IMG/VR virus record: IMGVR_UViG_3300047323_000673 | Location: 116,808 to 180,807 of that record | DNA from: a virus | Length of the DNA stretch: 64,000 nucleotides | Reading direction: 5' to 3' (one strand) | The notes under the pieces: generated by a model | The model's database searches: none | Told to the model about the DNA's origin: nothing | The model's input: only the letters and a program-made list of their open reading frames with translations | Translations under genes and position numbers: made by a program | Shown here: piece after piece, positions 36,095 through 43,967 of the stretch | How the letters are laid out: every line of letters starts with the position of its first letter | Position numbering within the stretch: the first letter of the stretch is position 1

Positions 36095-36345
36095 ACGCTC
36101 TTGTTGGAAACAAGATAGTGGCAACAATCCACGATGAAATATCCTAACCAGATATATTTGTGACACTAGGAAAGACTGGCGCTCTACTAAGCGATAATTA
36201 GACTTAATTGTAATGGGGTACTGTGAAGCTTGGAGATAAGTAGTAGCACGCAATTGGCCACTGTTGTGTATGCAAATCTTTGAAGAGTGGAGTCCATGAA
36301 TTAAGTCTAGTAGTTCAAAATACCCCAAACTATTGATTTCTTTAG
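36095..36345 (+). ncRNA. Candidate structured RNA with pseudoknot
   Basis: No protein is supported between 36059 and 36403. Perfect complementary segments: TAGACTTAATT (36199-36209) with AATTAAGTCTA (36299-36309), and TGGGGTA (36214-36220) with TACCCCA (36321-36327). They are interleaved, so together they make a pseudoknot. Local hairpins include CTTGTTGGAAACAAG near 36099. The GC content is higher than the surrounding spacers. It does not show the signatures of RNase P, 6S or group I introns that I checked by eye. The 3' end is uncertain. Confidence 0.5.
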
Positions 36346-36403
36346 GTTGACTTTTTCTATAATTTAAAATAAAACCATATTATTACAAGTTAAGGTGATA
36401 ATA

Positions 36404-36697
36404 ATGGGCAAAAAGAACGACTTAGATTTACAAACATTCCAAATATATCAGGATGAGGAGACAACAACCCCACCATCTGAAGAAAATATACAGAAAAAAA
36501 AGAAATTTAGTATGCCCTCTTTTGCAAAAAAAGCAAAAGGGTCAAATTCAGTTGATGCAGAGAATAATACTGATGAACATCCATCTGATTCAGTTTCAGT
36601 TAATAAATCAGGTAATGTTAAAACAATATTAAAGGGAATAGGTATTGGTTTTGCAATTGTATTAATAATAGTGCTAGCTGATCAGCTAAGGAAATAA
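36404..36697 (+). CDS. Tail-anchored-like small membrane protein
   Basis: 97 aa from the ATG at 36404 with the RBS AAGGTG. A polar, acidic then basic N-terminus (QKKKKFSMPSFAKKAKGS) and a single membrane helix at the C-terminus (ILKGIGIGFAIVLIIVLAD), followed by QLRK. Unknown function. Confidence 0.7.
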   Translation: MGKKNDLDLQTFQIYQDEETTTPPSEENIQKKKKFSMPSFAKKAKGSNSVDAENNTDEHPSDSVSVNKSGNVKTILKGIGIGFAIVLIIVLADQLRK

Positions 36698-36714
36698 TTA
36701 AACTTTTAAAAAAT

Positions 36715-36742
36715 AAAAAACCTTGTTTAAACAAGGTTTTTT
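36715..36742. terminator. Bidirectional terminator
   Basis: The palindromic hairpin AAAAAACCTTGTTT/AAACAAGGTTTTTT lies between convergent genes. Confidence 0.85.
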
Positions 36743-36743
36743 A

Positions 36744-36971
36744 TTACATTCCTGTAAACATTTGGTTGCTAAATAAGATCCGTAATACAGCAATATTTTC
36801 AGACAAAGAAACTTTAGCATATGGTTTTGGAGAATCTACCTTTTTAAAATAATAAAACCCTTCCACTTGATGAATTTGCTGTAAACCTGGCTCAAGTTGA
36901 GCACCTCCGATTTTTACAGCTTCATCTAAAGTAAAAATTGCAAAATCAATTCTTCGTCCAGCATTTAACAT
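36744..36971 (-). CDS. Small hypothetical protein
   Basis: 75 aa from the ATG at 36969-36971 with GGGAAC upstream. Soluble, with alpha/beta character and no recognised family. Confidence 0.6.
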   Translation of the reverse strand: MLNAGRRIDFAIFTLDEAVKIGGAQLEPGLQQIHQVEGFYYFKKVDSPKPYAKVSLSENIAVLRILFSNQMFTGM

Positions 36972-37041
36972 AATAAAAGTTCCCAAAATCAATAATCATG
37001 AGAGGAATTATACATCAAACCGCCAAATATTAAAAGCAATT

Positions 37042-37722
37042 TTAATATTTTAAATTAAGTAATTTATGTAAAGTAGCATTTTCTTGAACTGAACAAAAGG
37101 AGCTTTCATATTCATAGTTTTGTCGACTATCAATCTTAGCATGAAGCGGATTAGAACTGTTTTCAAAATGTTGCCCAATAGCATTAATAAAATCTGAGCT
37201 TTTCTTTTTTAAGATTGATGAGATTTTATCTACTTCATCTTGATTCGTTACATAAAACGGCTGATTAAAATAACTATTAGCTAAATTATTAATAAATGGT
37301 TTAGCTTTAGAAGCAGTATTGACTTCAAATTGATAATGTAAAAGTTCATGTTGTTCTACTCTTTGTTTAGTACAAGAAAATTGTTGAGCTTCTTTTGCTA
37401 TATAAATAATAGGATGAATATTAACTTTTACGATTAATGAAGAAACTGTCATGCAATAATAATTTTTTCCAAGAGATGTAACTTTAAATGATGGTTGAAC
37501 ATTGATTAATGCATCAGAATTAAATAATCCCAAAAGGTTAGGATTTTTATTGCCTTTCACTGATTCTATTTGTCTGCTGGTATAACCATATTCATAATGA
37601 ATTGGATTCATATTAACTTGTATATCAAGATTTCCAAGAGGTTGTGGACATTCTTGAGCATGTGCGCAATGATTTATAAAAAATATACCTAATCCCAAGA
37701 ATTTAAACAACATTTTACTCAT
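37042..37722 (-). CDS. Secreted zinc-metalloprotease-like protein (HELLH)
   Basis: 226 aa from the ATG at 37720-37722. A signal peptide (MSKMLFKFLGLGIFFINHCAHA) precedes the mature part. RVEQHELLHYQFEVN carries an HExxH zincin motif, in a context like DUF922-type secreted metalloproteases. Several cysteines suggest disulfides. The third zinc ligand is not obvious. It is divergent from the secreted gene at 37831. Confidence 0.7.
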   Translation of the reverse strand: MSKMLFKFLGLGIFFINHCAHAQECPQPLGNLDIQVNMNPIHYEYGYTSRQIESVKGNKNPNLLGLFNSDALINVQPSFKVTSLGKNYYCMTVSSLIVKVNIHPIIYIAKEAQQFSCTKQRVEQHELLHYQFEVNTASKAKPFINNLANSYFNQPFYVTNQDEVDKISSILKKKSSDFINAIGQHFENSSNPLHAKIDSRQNYEYESSFCSVQENATLHKLLNLKY

Positions 37723-37830
37723 ATCTTTATCAACCATTCTTAATTTTTGTTGATGGTAACAAAAAAATGGATTAAATCAATTTTGACTTTGTGTATAAAA
37801 ATTATAAAATTAATAAAAAAAGGAAATATT

Positions 37831-38409
37831 ATGAAGATAAATAAATTTAAAATGTTAGGTGTTGCAACAGTATTAGTTGCCGCAGGATTTAATGTTCAAC
37901 ATGCTGAAGCAGCACAATATGGAACTCCAGTTCAACAAGAACAGAAAGTTGAACAAACTGAAAAATTAACCATTTTTAACTTAGTTGGTAAAGTTATTAA
38001 AAAATCTGATCCAGTAGAAAAAAAAGAAGTAGAAGTAGTTGATAAAGGAACAGTTTCTTCAAAATTAAATGATCGTTCAAAACAAGAAGATGTATCTAAT
38101 AACTCAGAACCAAATCAATCAGGTAATATTCTATTAAAAGCTTGGGAAGGAACCAAAAATGTAACTTCAAATTTGGCAGAAAAAGGCAAAGAATCATTTT
38201 TAGCTGCTAAAGCTAAGGCAGATGCAGAAAATGAAAAAAGACAAGCACAACCTAAAGTTGTTGAAGCCCGTGGACCTAACTTTGGTCAAGTATCTTCTGA
38301 GGATGTGGTTAAAGCAAAAGATAAGGTTGTAGGTGGAATAAGCAATCTTTTAGGGAAATTAAGAGCAGAGCCAACATCAGAAAATACAAATAAAGTTAAA
38401 CCAAATTAA
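37831..38409 (+). CDS. Secreted hypothetical protein, paralogue 1
   Basis: 192 aa from the ATG at 37831 (RBS AAAGGAAAT). Signal peptide MKINKFKMLGVATVLVAAGF...AEAA, then a polar, lysine/glutamate-rich body. The C-terminal block VVKAKDKVVGGISNLLGKLRAEP is shared with the next gene (LIKGKDKTIDGIVGFLEKLRSES). Periplasmic, function unknown. Confidence 0.75.
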   Translation: MKINKFKMLGVATVLVAAGFNVQHAEAAQYGTPVQQEQKVEQTEKLTIFNLVGKVIKKSDPVEKKEVEVVDKGTVSSKLNDRSKQEDVSNNSEPNQSGNILLKAWEGTKNVTSNLAEKGKESFLAAKAKADAENEKRQAQPKVVEARGPNFGQVSSEDVVKAKDKVVGGISNLLGKLRAEPTSENTNKVKPN

Positions 38410-38410
38410 T

Positions 38411-38435
38411 AAAAAGCCCCATCATGGGGCTTTTT
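38411..38435 (+). terminator. Terminator of secreted paralogue 1
   Basis: The stem AAAAAGCCCCAT/ATGGGGCTTTTT. Confidence 0.9.
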
Positions 38436-38512
38436 ATTATAGAAATAATATTTTTTAAATTTTGACATTAATAATAATTTATATAAAATTAATATACAGA
38501 TTGGGAAATATT

Positions 38513-38899
38513 ATGAAAATTAGTAAGCTTACAGTATTAGGTGTTGCAGCAGTTTTAATTGTAGTTGGAGTAAACAAATTTGATGATCCTGAAAGAGAAA
38601 GACAATTAGATGCAGAAGCATCTAATTATCACTACATAACTCATGCAGAGGCAACAGTATTATTTAATGAAGCCGTTGATAAAACAAAAAAAATCGCACA
38701 AGATACTAAACAAACCATTATAAATAGCTATGATAAAAATCTTGAAAGCGAAAAGAAGATACAAAAAGCGGAAATCACCCCCTTACTTACTAAAGATGAT
38801 TTAATCAAAGGTAAAGATAAAACAATTGATGGTATTGTAGGATTTTTAGAAAAACTTCGCTCAGAATCACCAAAAGAAAAACATAAAAATAAACCGTAA
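38513..38899 (+). CDS. Secreted hypothetical protein, paralogue 2
   Basis: 128 aa from the ATG at 38513 (RBS GGGAAAT). The signal-like opening MKISKLTVLGVAAVLIVVGV and the shared C-terminal block (GKDKTIDGIVGFLEKLRSES) make it a shorter paralogue of the gene at 37831. Both have their own terminators. Confidence 0.75.
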   Translation: MKISKLTVLGVAAVLIVVGVNKFDDPERERQLDAEASNYHYITHAEATVLFNEAVDKTKKIAQDTKQTIINSYDKNLESEKKIQKAEITPLLTKDDLIKGKDKTIDGIVGFLEKLRSESPKEKHKNKP

Positions 38900-38904
38900 T
38901 AAAC

Positions 38905-38924
38905 AAAGCCCCATTTTGGGGCTT
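38905..38924. terminator. Bidirectional terminator
   Basis: The stem AAAGCCCCA/TGGGGCTTT lies between convergent genes. Confidence 0.8.
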
Positions 38925-38928
38925 TAGT

Positions 38929-39306
38929 TTAAGGTTGGATAGGTGCAGGAAGATTTAACATATCTTCCCAATTTAAATGCCAAGCTTCGCAATAAGCATC
39001 ATAAATCCATTGTCCATTTTGCATCACATATCTTCCGATAGAAAAATTATTATCGTATATCCAAATACATTCGCAATGAATATCTTTGTGAAAAGGTTTT
39101 GTTTCAATAGGATCATTTGGTTCATAAATATGACCTTTCCCCCAAGCATAACCTCTATAACCCATTGAACTTATTTGCTGAGCCTGCTCTAAACTAATAT
39201 GATAAGTATAATCATAACTAACTAAACAAGAAAATTCTTGACCATCTTCAATAAAAGAAAAATCTTTTTTTACCCATTCACATACATAAATTCTGCCATC
39301 ACTCAT
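38929..39306 (-). CDS. Hypothetical protein, Trp/Tyr/Cys-rich
   Basis: 125 aa, soluble, unrecognised. Rich in aromatic residues and cysteines (CECIWIYDNNFSIG, YCEAWHLNWEDM). Starts MSDGRIYVCEWVKKDFSF. Confidence 0.65.
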   Translation of the reverse strand: MSDGRIYVCEWVKKDFSFIEDGQEFSCLVSYDYTYHISLEQAQQISSMGYRGYAWGKGHIYEPNDPIETKPFHKDIHCECIWIYDNNFSIGRYVMQNGQWIYDAYCEAWHLNWEDMLNLPAPIQP

Positions 39307-39392
39307 ATCGTTATCTTATTGGTTCATTAAAATATTTGTAGTGTATTAAATTTATTAAGAAAAAGGAAGAGCAAAACGATTATAATTTAATA

Positions 39393-39415
39393 AAAAAGCC
39401 CATATTGGGGCTTTT
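39393..39415 (-). terminator. Terminator of diguanylate cyclase gene
   Basis: The hairpin AAAAAGCCC/GGGGCTTTTT abuts the stop at 39415. Confidence 0.8.
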
Positions 39416-40539
39416 TAAACTTTAATAACACGATTTCTACCATTTGCTTTTGCTTCATATAATCCAGTATCTGCTCTTGCTAATGTTTTACTAAATTCTT
39501 CTCCAACTTCATATTGTGTAACACCAACTGAAATAGATACTTTTAATCCATCAATAACCAGTTCAGAGACAGTTTGGCGTAAACGATCTGCGAAGAGATA
39601 TGCATTATCTTTATTTGTATTTTTTAACAAACATAAAAACTCCTCACCACCATATCTAGCACATATATCACCACTTCTTATTTGTGATTGTATGTGTGCC
39701 GCAACAGTCTTTAATACCGTATCTCCCATTGGGTGTCCATATGTATCATTAATACTTTTAAATTTATCTAAATCCATCAGGCAGACTGAGAAAATATCTT
39801 CTCCCTGATTAGCACGACGCTCTGCACTACTCATTTCATCCCATATAAAACGACGATTATAAATACCAGTTAATGCATCTCTGATTGCAAGCTCATTAAT
39901 TTGTTCATGAGCTTTTTTTAATTTTCTAAAAGCACTACGGCGAGAAAGTTCGCCTAATACAATAAAAAGAGTAAGTGCAAATATTAATCCTAAATGACTT
40001 TCAAAATGAATTTCATACCAAAATGGGTACATTTTTTCAATAACCCAAATGTTATTTCCAAAGGTTAAATGAATACTTAATATAGTGATACAGTCAATTA
40101 TTGACCATACTATTGCTGAGCCAATTCCTCCTAATAAAACAGCAATTACAGGAAGAGCACCAAACCATAAAGCGGAGGAAACTAATCCTTTAAAATAAAT
40201 AAGCTGACTTAAATTAAGTGCATAAAGGCTAAAAATAAAAAGTTCTCTCGTTAATGTTAAATTGCCAGTTTTTTTATAAATTAATGGGCTTCCCATCATA
40301 AGTAATCCCTCAAATACAAGTCCAATTGCAATACTTGTCATTCCTAGTAATGAAAAACGCACCAAATAAAAAGGGATACAAAAAAGACTCAAAAACCAAA
40401 CATAAAATAAATTAATATAATAAGTTGTTTTTTCAGAAGTTGCAGATTCTTCTTTCGGAATAAACCATGCCAAAACAGCATCATGTTTTTTTTGAAGAGT
40501 AGAAAATAAATTTTTAAATTTTTCTTTTATTTTATTCAT
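39415..40539 (-). CDS. Membrane diguanylate cyclase (GGDEF)
   Basis: 374 aa. About six membrane helices between residues 40 and 200, then a GGDEF domain from about 215: ALTGIYNRRFIWDEM, DLDKFKSINDTYGHPMGD (metal and substrate site), RYGGEEFLCLL (active-site GGEEF) and SISVGVT. Expected to make cyclic di-GMP from GTP. No RxxD inhibitory site is seen five residues before GGEEF (GDICAR is there). No PilZ or EAL protein is in the window. Confidence 0.93.
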   Translation of the reverse strand: MNKIKEKFKNLFSTLQKKHDAVLAWFIPKEESATSEKTTYYINLFYVWFLSLFCIPFYLVRFSLLGMTSIAIGLVFEGLLMMGSPLIYKKTGNLTLTRELFIFSLYALNLSQLIYFKGLVSSALWFGALPVIAVLLGGIGSAIVWSIIDCITILSIHLTFGNNIWVIEKMYPFWYEIHFESHLGLIFALTLFIVLGELSRRSAFRKLKKAHEQINELAIRDALTGIYNRRFIWDEMSSAERRANQGEDIFSVCLMDLDKFKSINDTYGHPMGDTVLKTVAAHIQSQIRSGDICARYGGEEFLCLLKNTNKDNAYLFADRLRQTVSELVIDGLKVSISVGVTQYEVGEEFSKTLARADTGLYEAKANGRNRVIKV

Positions 40540-40760
40540 GTAAATATTCTTTCTTTTAGATAAGATAAAGAATTCTGATTTACATATATAACTAAAAAAT
40601 TTATGTATTGTAAATAAGCGGTTTTATTAATAATTACTAATAGTTACTGAACAAATGCTAGATGCATAAAAAATTAGATTAATTTAGAAAAAAACTTCTT
40701 TTCTTAAGCAATTTAGAGAAATTAATGATATAATAAATTCTTTAATTAATTTTACTAACT

Positions 40761-41132
40761 ATGAAACTATATTCTATTCTTATGCGTCATTGTGCTCCTA
40801 AAGATTGTAAAGAATCTATCGTTGGATATTTTGTTGCAGAAAATGATAATGTAGTTATGGAATATATCAATAAAGAGTTAACTTCAGGTATTTGGGAAGA
40901 TAGACATAATGAAGATGGTCTTTGTGAAATTTTGGATGACGATTATAATGTAATTGGCACAGAAACTTATAAAGAAAAAATGCTACGAATTCGTGGTGAA
41001 TTTAATGATGAAGATGCGGATTATTCTGATGCTTATTATGGAGTTACCCACTATGGTTGGACTGAAGGAAAAGAAGTATTAAATGAAGAAGTTGAAACAC
41101 TAGTTAAACTTGGTGTAGCTCAAAAAATTTAA
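40761..41132 (+). CDS. Hypothetical protein
   Basis: 123 aa, very acidic, unrecognised. Starts MKLYSILMRHCAPKDCKESI and contains tyrosine-rich YSDAYYGVTHYGW. No clear Shine-Dalgarno. Proteins of this appearance are common in large phages; that is an impression, not a match. Confidence 0.65.
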   Translation: MKLYSILMRHCAPKDCKESIVGYFVAENDNVVMEYINKELTSGIWEDRHNEDGLCEILDDDYNVIGTETYKEKMLRIRGEFNDEDADYSDAYYGVTHYGWTEGKEVLNEEVETLVKLGVAQKI

Positions 41133-41181
41133 GCGGTTTATCTTTATTAAGCTAGTATTAATATATATTTAGGAGAAAAAT

Positions 41182-41682
41182 ATGGAATATACCAAAGTAG
41201 ATGTAGAAAAAATTTCGCAAATGATTCAAGATGGTACTTTGACCAAAATGATTGCTGTAAAAAATGTTCCTGTTAAAGCTATTAAATTAACACAAGAAGT
41301 AGTTGACAAGATTCTTGCTGAAGGTGGTTATAAAACCGTTGTGATTGATGATGAAGGTAAGCCATTTGTAGAAACTACTAATAAAAAAATTAATGTTGGT
41401 GATATGCTGGTTACTAACCAAATTGCAGGATATGATAACTCATATATTATCTCTGCTGAAAAATTTACTAAACTTTATACAGAAGGAAGTCAGCCTGATA
41501 TTTTTAATCCTGCTGGCGAAGATAGAACCGTATATGTAATTCCTAAGGGACTAAATTTGGAATTTGAAGCTCCTTGGGGTGGGGATATGAAAATTCGTGC
41601 GGGTGGAGTTCTTGTCCCCGATGGTGAAAAATTCTACGGTATTAATCCTGAAGAATTTAAAGCTACACACAGTGTAAAATAA
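41182..41682 (+). CDS. Hypothetical protein, PGDYL-like
   Basis: 166 aa with the RBS AGGAGAAA. Two beta-rich parts: residues 20-110 with TVVIDDEGKPFVETTNKK and the tyrosine-rich NSYIISAEKF, then GLNLEFEAPWGGDMKIRAGG and VPDGEKFYGINPEEF, which resembles small phage and bacterial proteins of the PGDYL/ADP-ribosylation-associated kind. The assignment is weak. Confidence 0.6.
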   Translation: MEYTKVDVEKISQMIQDGTLTKMIAVKNVPVKAIKLTQEVVDKILAEGGYKTVVIDDEGKPFVETTNKKINVGDMLVTNQIAGYDNSYIISAEKFTKLYTEGSQPDIFNPAGEDRTVYVIPKGLNLEFEAPWGGDMKIRAGGVLVPDGEKFYGINPEEFKATHSVK

Positions 41683-41683
41683 G

Positions 41684-41710
41684 AAAACGCCACCGCAAGG
41701 TGGTTTTTTT
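41684..41710 (+). terminator. Terminator of the 166-aa gene
   Basis: The stem CCACC/GGTGG with a GCAA loop, flanked by A- and T-runs. Confidence 0.85.
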
Positions 41711-41763
41711 ATATAATCAATGTTTTTTTATTATTTATTTTTAAATATAAAAACAAGAACATT

Positions 41764-41791
41764 AAAAAAAGCCCCTAATATGGGGCTTTTT
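41764..41791 (-). terminator. Terminator of small membrane-protein gene
   Basis: The stem AAAAAGCCCC/GGGGCTTTTT precedes the stop at 41808. Confidence 0.85.
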
Positions 41792-41807
41792 ATTGATATA
41801 AAATTTT

Positions 41808-42221
41808 TCAATACGCTACGCCCAAATCTTCTTTTAATGTATTTTTAATTTTTTTCATTTCGTTTATGTAAAATAGAATTACTCCTACTGGAATAATAAT
41901 GGTGGCAGCACCAAAGAAACTTGCTAAAATCAATGCATAGGTTTTAAAAAGACCAAAAGAATTTACAAAAGATCTAAATCCTAACTCCTCAGAATATTTT
42001 TTGTTTCCAGCTTTTACACCAATAATAATATTCTTATATAATGAAATCGCTACTTCTTGTCCAAGATTCTCATGCAATTTTTCAAAAAGATATCCAGTTG
42101 AAGTAATTTTTCTTAATTCAGAAATGTCTTCATAAAAGTCTATTGAGCCAACAGTTCCCCATTTTGAAACTTGGTTAATTGTACCTTTTCCAATAGACTT
42201 AAGTTTTCCAGTAATTAGCAT
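41808..42221 (-). CDS. Single-pass membrane protein, unknown
   Basis: 137 aa from the ATG at 42219-42221 with the RBS AAAGGAGA. Soluble N-terminal 85 residues, then a helix pair or long helix at 90-125 (LILASFFGAATIIIPVGVILFYI). No family recognised. Confidence 0.7.
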   Translation of the reverse strand: MLITGKLKSIGKGTINQVSKWGTVGSIDFYEDISELRKITSTGYLFEKLHENLGQEVAISLYKNIIIGVKAGNKKYSEELGFRSFVNSFGLFKTYALILASFFGAATIIIPVGVILFYINEMKKIKNTLKEDLGVAY

Positions 42222-42301
42222 GTTGTCTCCTTTTGGGTATTTAAGATGATCAAAATATAATATAATGAATTTTATCACTATTTATTATTATTGTAAATAA
42301 G

Positions 42302-42324
42302 AAAAAGCCCCAATTAAGGGGCTT
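42302..42324 (-). terminator. Terminator of PheRS-like gene
   Basis: The stem AAGCCCC/GGGGCTT lies right after the stop at 42330. Confidence 0.8.
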
Positions 42325-42329
42325 ATAAG

Positions 42330-43430
42330 TTAAATTAAATAACCATTTTCTCCTTGATGTATTTTTTGATATATTTGCATATATATTCCATTAGCTTCTT
42401 CACTAGTTAAAGTTCTTTCAATATCCCTAAGAACAATTTTAAGTAAAATATTTTTTTGACTAGAGTTCATACCTAATCTTTCTCTTGCAACTTTAGGTAA
42501 ATCCTCATAACTAGTTTGTGCAACAACTTGAATACTTTCTATGATAGATTGAGTTCCTTCAGAAATACTATCAAGAATAAGCTCTGTTAACTCTTCTTCA
42601 TTGATTTCTTTATCAATAGCAATAGATAAATCTCGTTTAATTGCAGGTTGATTAGAAATGGCTTTATATTTATTCAAATGGGTCAATTGTTTTTGAATAA
42701 GTGGATTATTAGAGTTAAGAATACGAATGTCATCAATATTTTTAATTATCATGGCAAGTCTTTCTAATCCCATACCTAAAGCTAAACCATTATATTCTGA
42801 AAGATGATGATTAGCTAAAAGCTTTTTAGAAATCAAACCACATTCTAAAATTTCTAACCATCTATTTTGATAATAAATTTCTACTTCAATACCATCATCA
42901 GTATAGTTGTGAGAAGTTTCATTATATCTCCATTGAATTTTCCTTTTATGAACATCTTCAATAACAGAAATAATAGTTTCAACCAAAATAATTAAATCCT
43001 GTCTAGTTTGAGATTGAGATGTGAGATACCACACATCCATTTGATGAGGTTCTCCCACATGGGTTTTATCCCTGACATCTCTACGATAAACAATTCCTGG
43101 ACACATCCATAATTTATCTTCATCTTTTTGATAATTTCTAAGTAAAGATGGAATAACTGAACTCATCTGAGTTCTAAGCATATCATGTTCATTAATATAT
43201 TTAGTATAGCGAGTGCCTAAAGTCACTTCATTTTTGTCGTATCCCAGTGCATAATAATTATCATGGGCAGAAACAATTTTTGTGCCTTTTTCTATACTTG
43301 GTGTAAGAGAATATTTCTTTTCTAGCTTCTCTCTAATTTTATTCACTATGATTGAAACACAATGGTTAGAGTCTTCAGTCAAATCTTTTTTGTTTAGTAA
43401 ATCTTGCAACTGCTGTGAGGTTAAATACAT
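42330..43430 (-). CDS. Stand-alone phenylalanyl-tRNA synthetase, mitochondrial-type layout
   Basis: 366 aa. A class II catalytic core like PheS: motif 1 HDMLRTQMSSVIPSLL (about 84-99), motif 2 CPGIVYRRDVRDKTHVGEPHQ and motif 3 GLALGMGLERLAM. It is followed by an FDX-ACB anticodon-binding domain (about 265-366, AIKRDLSIAIDKEINEEEL), which bacteria normally carry at the end of PheT. The N-terminal coiled coil of PheS and the whole PheT are absent. This is the layout of monomeric mitochondrial PheRS. The leader has a Phe-codon attenuator, supporting a real role in Phe-tRNA supply. An aminoacylation-dead relative is the alternative. Confidence 0.88.
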   Translation of the reverse strand: MYLTSQQLQDLLNKKDLTEDSNHCVSIIVNKIREKLEKKYSLTPSIEKGTKIVSAHDNYYALGYDKNEVTLGTRYTKYINEHDMLRTQMSSVIPSLLRNYQKDEDKLWMCPGIVYRRDVRDKTHVGEPHQMDVWYLTSQSQTRQDLIILVETIISVIEDVHKRKIQWRYNETSHNYTDDGIEVEIYYQNRWLEILECGLISKKLLANHHLSEYNGLALGMGLERLAMIIKNIDDIRILNSNNPLIQKQLTHLNKYKAISNQPAIKRDLSIAIDKEINEEELTELILDSISEGTQSIIESIQVVAQTSYEDLPKVARERLGMNSSQKNILLKIVLRDIERTLTSEEANGIYMQIYQKIHQGENGYLI

Positions 43431-43434
43431 TTTT

Positions 43435-43483
43435 TTCTCCTAATAAGTAAAGTTAAATATCAGGAGAAAAATTCTCCTGATTA
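43435..43483 (-). promoter_or_regulatory. Leader hairpin able to mask the PheRS ribosome-binding site
   Basis: On the minus strand ATCAGGAGAA-TTT-TTCTCCTGAT (43459-43481) forms a perfect 10-bp hairpin. Its 3' arm TTCTCCT (43462-43468) is also fully complementary to the gene's own AGGAGAA ribosome-binding site (43435-43441). Two mutually exclusive structures are possible: hairpin with free RBS, or masked RBS. Confidence 0.55.
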
Positions 43484-43522
43484 AGTGGTAAAGCTTTTAA
43501 AGTGTGTAAAGTCAGATTCCAT
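43481..43522 (-). CDS. Possible second Phe-containing leader peptide
   Basis: 13 codons, MESDFTHFKSFTT, with three Phe, ending exactly at the 5' arm of the RBS-masking hairpin. The RBS is poor. It might couple Phe-tRNA supply to the choice of hairpin. It may also be chance. Confidence 0.3.
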   Translation of the reverse strand: MESDFTHFKSFTT

Positions 43523-43545
43523 GATGTTTATTAAAAAATTTAGGT

Positions 43546-43572
43546 AATAAAAAAGGCACCATTAGGCGCCTT
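43546..43572 (-). terminator. Attenuator terminator of PheRS operon
   Basis: The minus strand reads AAGGCGCC-TAAT-GGTGCCTT followed by T-rich sequence (one G-U pair). It lies after the Phe leader peptide and 116 bp before the gene. The arm GCGCC can alternatively pair with GGTGC inside the leader (43616-43620), giving an antiterminator. Confidence 0.8.
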
Positions 43573-43596
43573 ATTGTTTAATTATTAGAACTTACT

Positions 43597-43680
43597 TCAT
43601 TCTTTAAGCAAAATAGCACCCCTAGCTTGGGTTCCAAAGAAATCAAACATAAAGAAGCTAAAGTTGTTTTTGTTAAGCAT
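43597..43680 (-). CDS. Phe-rich leader peptide of PheRS operon
   Basis: 27 codons; the core is NFSFFMFDFF, with six Phe in nine residues (7-15), ending in TGA. A further in-frame ATG lies 6 bp upstream. The codon run resembles the E. coli pheST leader (pheM). ACCC (43629-43632 region) can pair with GGGT (43618-43622 region), the classic 1:2 stem. A ribosome stalled at Phe codons would favour 2:3 pairing and readthrough. Confidence 0.8.
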   Translation of the reverse strand: MLNKNNFSFFMFDFFGTQARGAILLKE

Positions 43681-43719
43681 ATTCATAAGTATTCTAAAAA
43701 TATTGAGTAATTAATACAT

Positions 43720-43748
43720 AGTTTAAACTGAAGATAAGAAAAAGGCAA
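43720..43748 (-). promoter_or_regulatory. Promoter of Phe leader and PheRS gene
   Basis: Minus-strand TTGCCT (43743-43748), a 17-bp spacer and TAAACT (43720-43725), about 40 bp before the leader ATG. Confidence 0.55.
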
Positions 43749-43760
43749 GAGTTTTCTAAA

Positions 43761-43788
43761 TTGATTTTAGTTAAGATTACTTTATAAT
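43761..43788 (+). promoter_or_regulatory. Promoter of the DUF4116 region
   Basis: TTGATT (43761-43766), a 16-bp spacer and TATAAT (43783-43788), with AAGGAAT as RBS of the following small gene. Confidence 0.6.
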
Positions 43789-43814
43789 AGTAAAGTTACC
43801 ATTAAGGAATAATT

Positions 43815-43961
43815 ATGAAAGCACTCAAATCAAAGTTGGCTAAAGAAATACTGGAAAGTGGAAAGAGAATTCCTTTAGAAGATGGAAGTAAACTAGAACA
43901 TCAAGGTAAAGAATACACTATCAAGATTGTTCCTAAAGCTTCAAATAAACCTAAAAAATAA
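43815..43961 (+). CDS. 48-aa basic protein
   Basis: 48 aa with the good RBS TAAGGAA. Sequence parts: KALKSKLAKEILESGKRIPL, HQGKEYTIKIVPK, ending NKPKK. A small lysine-rich protein with a predicted helix and two strands; function unknown. It precedes the first DUF4116 gene by 6 bp and is probably in the same operon. Confidence 0.65.
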   Translation: MKALKSKLAKEILESGKRIPLEDGSKLEHQGKEYTIKIVPKASNKPKK

Positions 43962-43967
43962 AACAAC

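Noticed and set aside
36077-36328. 83-codon open frame on the minus strand
   Set aside because: No RBS or family, and it opposes a strong plus-strand promoter and a set of perfect RNA pairings, so it is treated as a shadow of a non-coding RNA.
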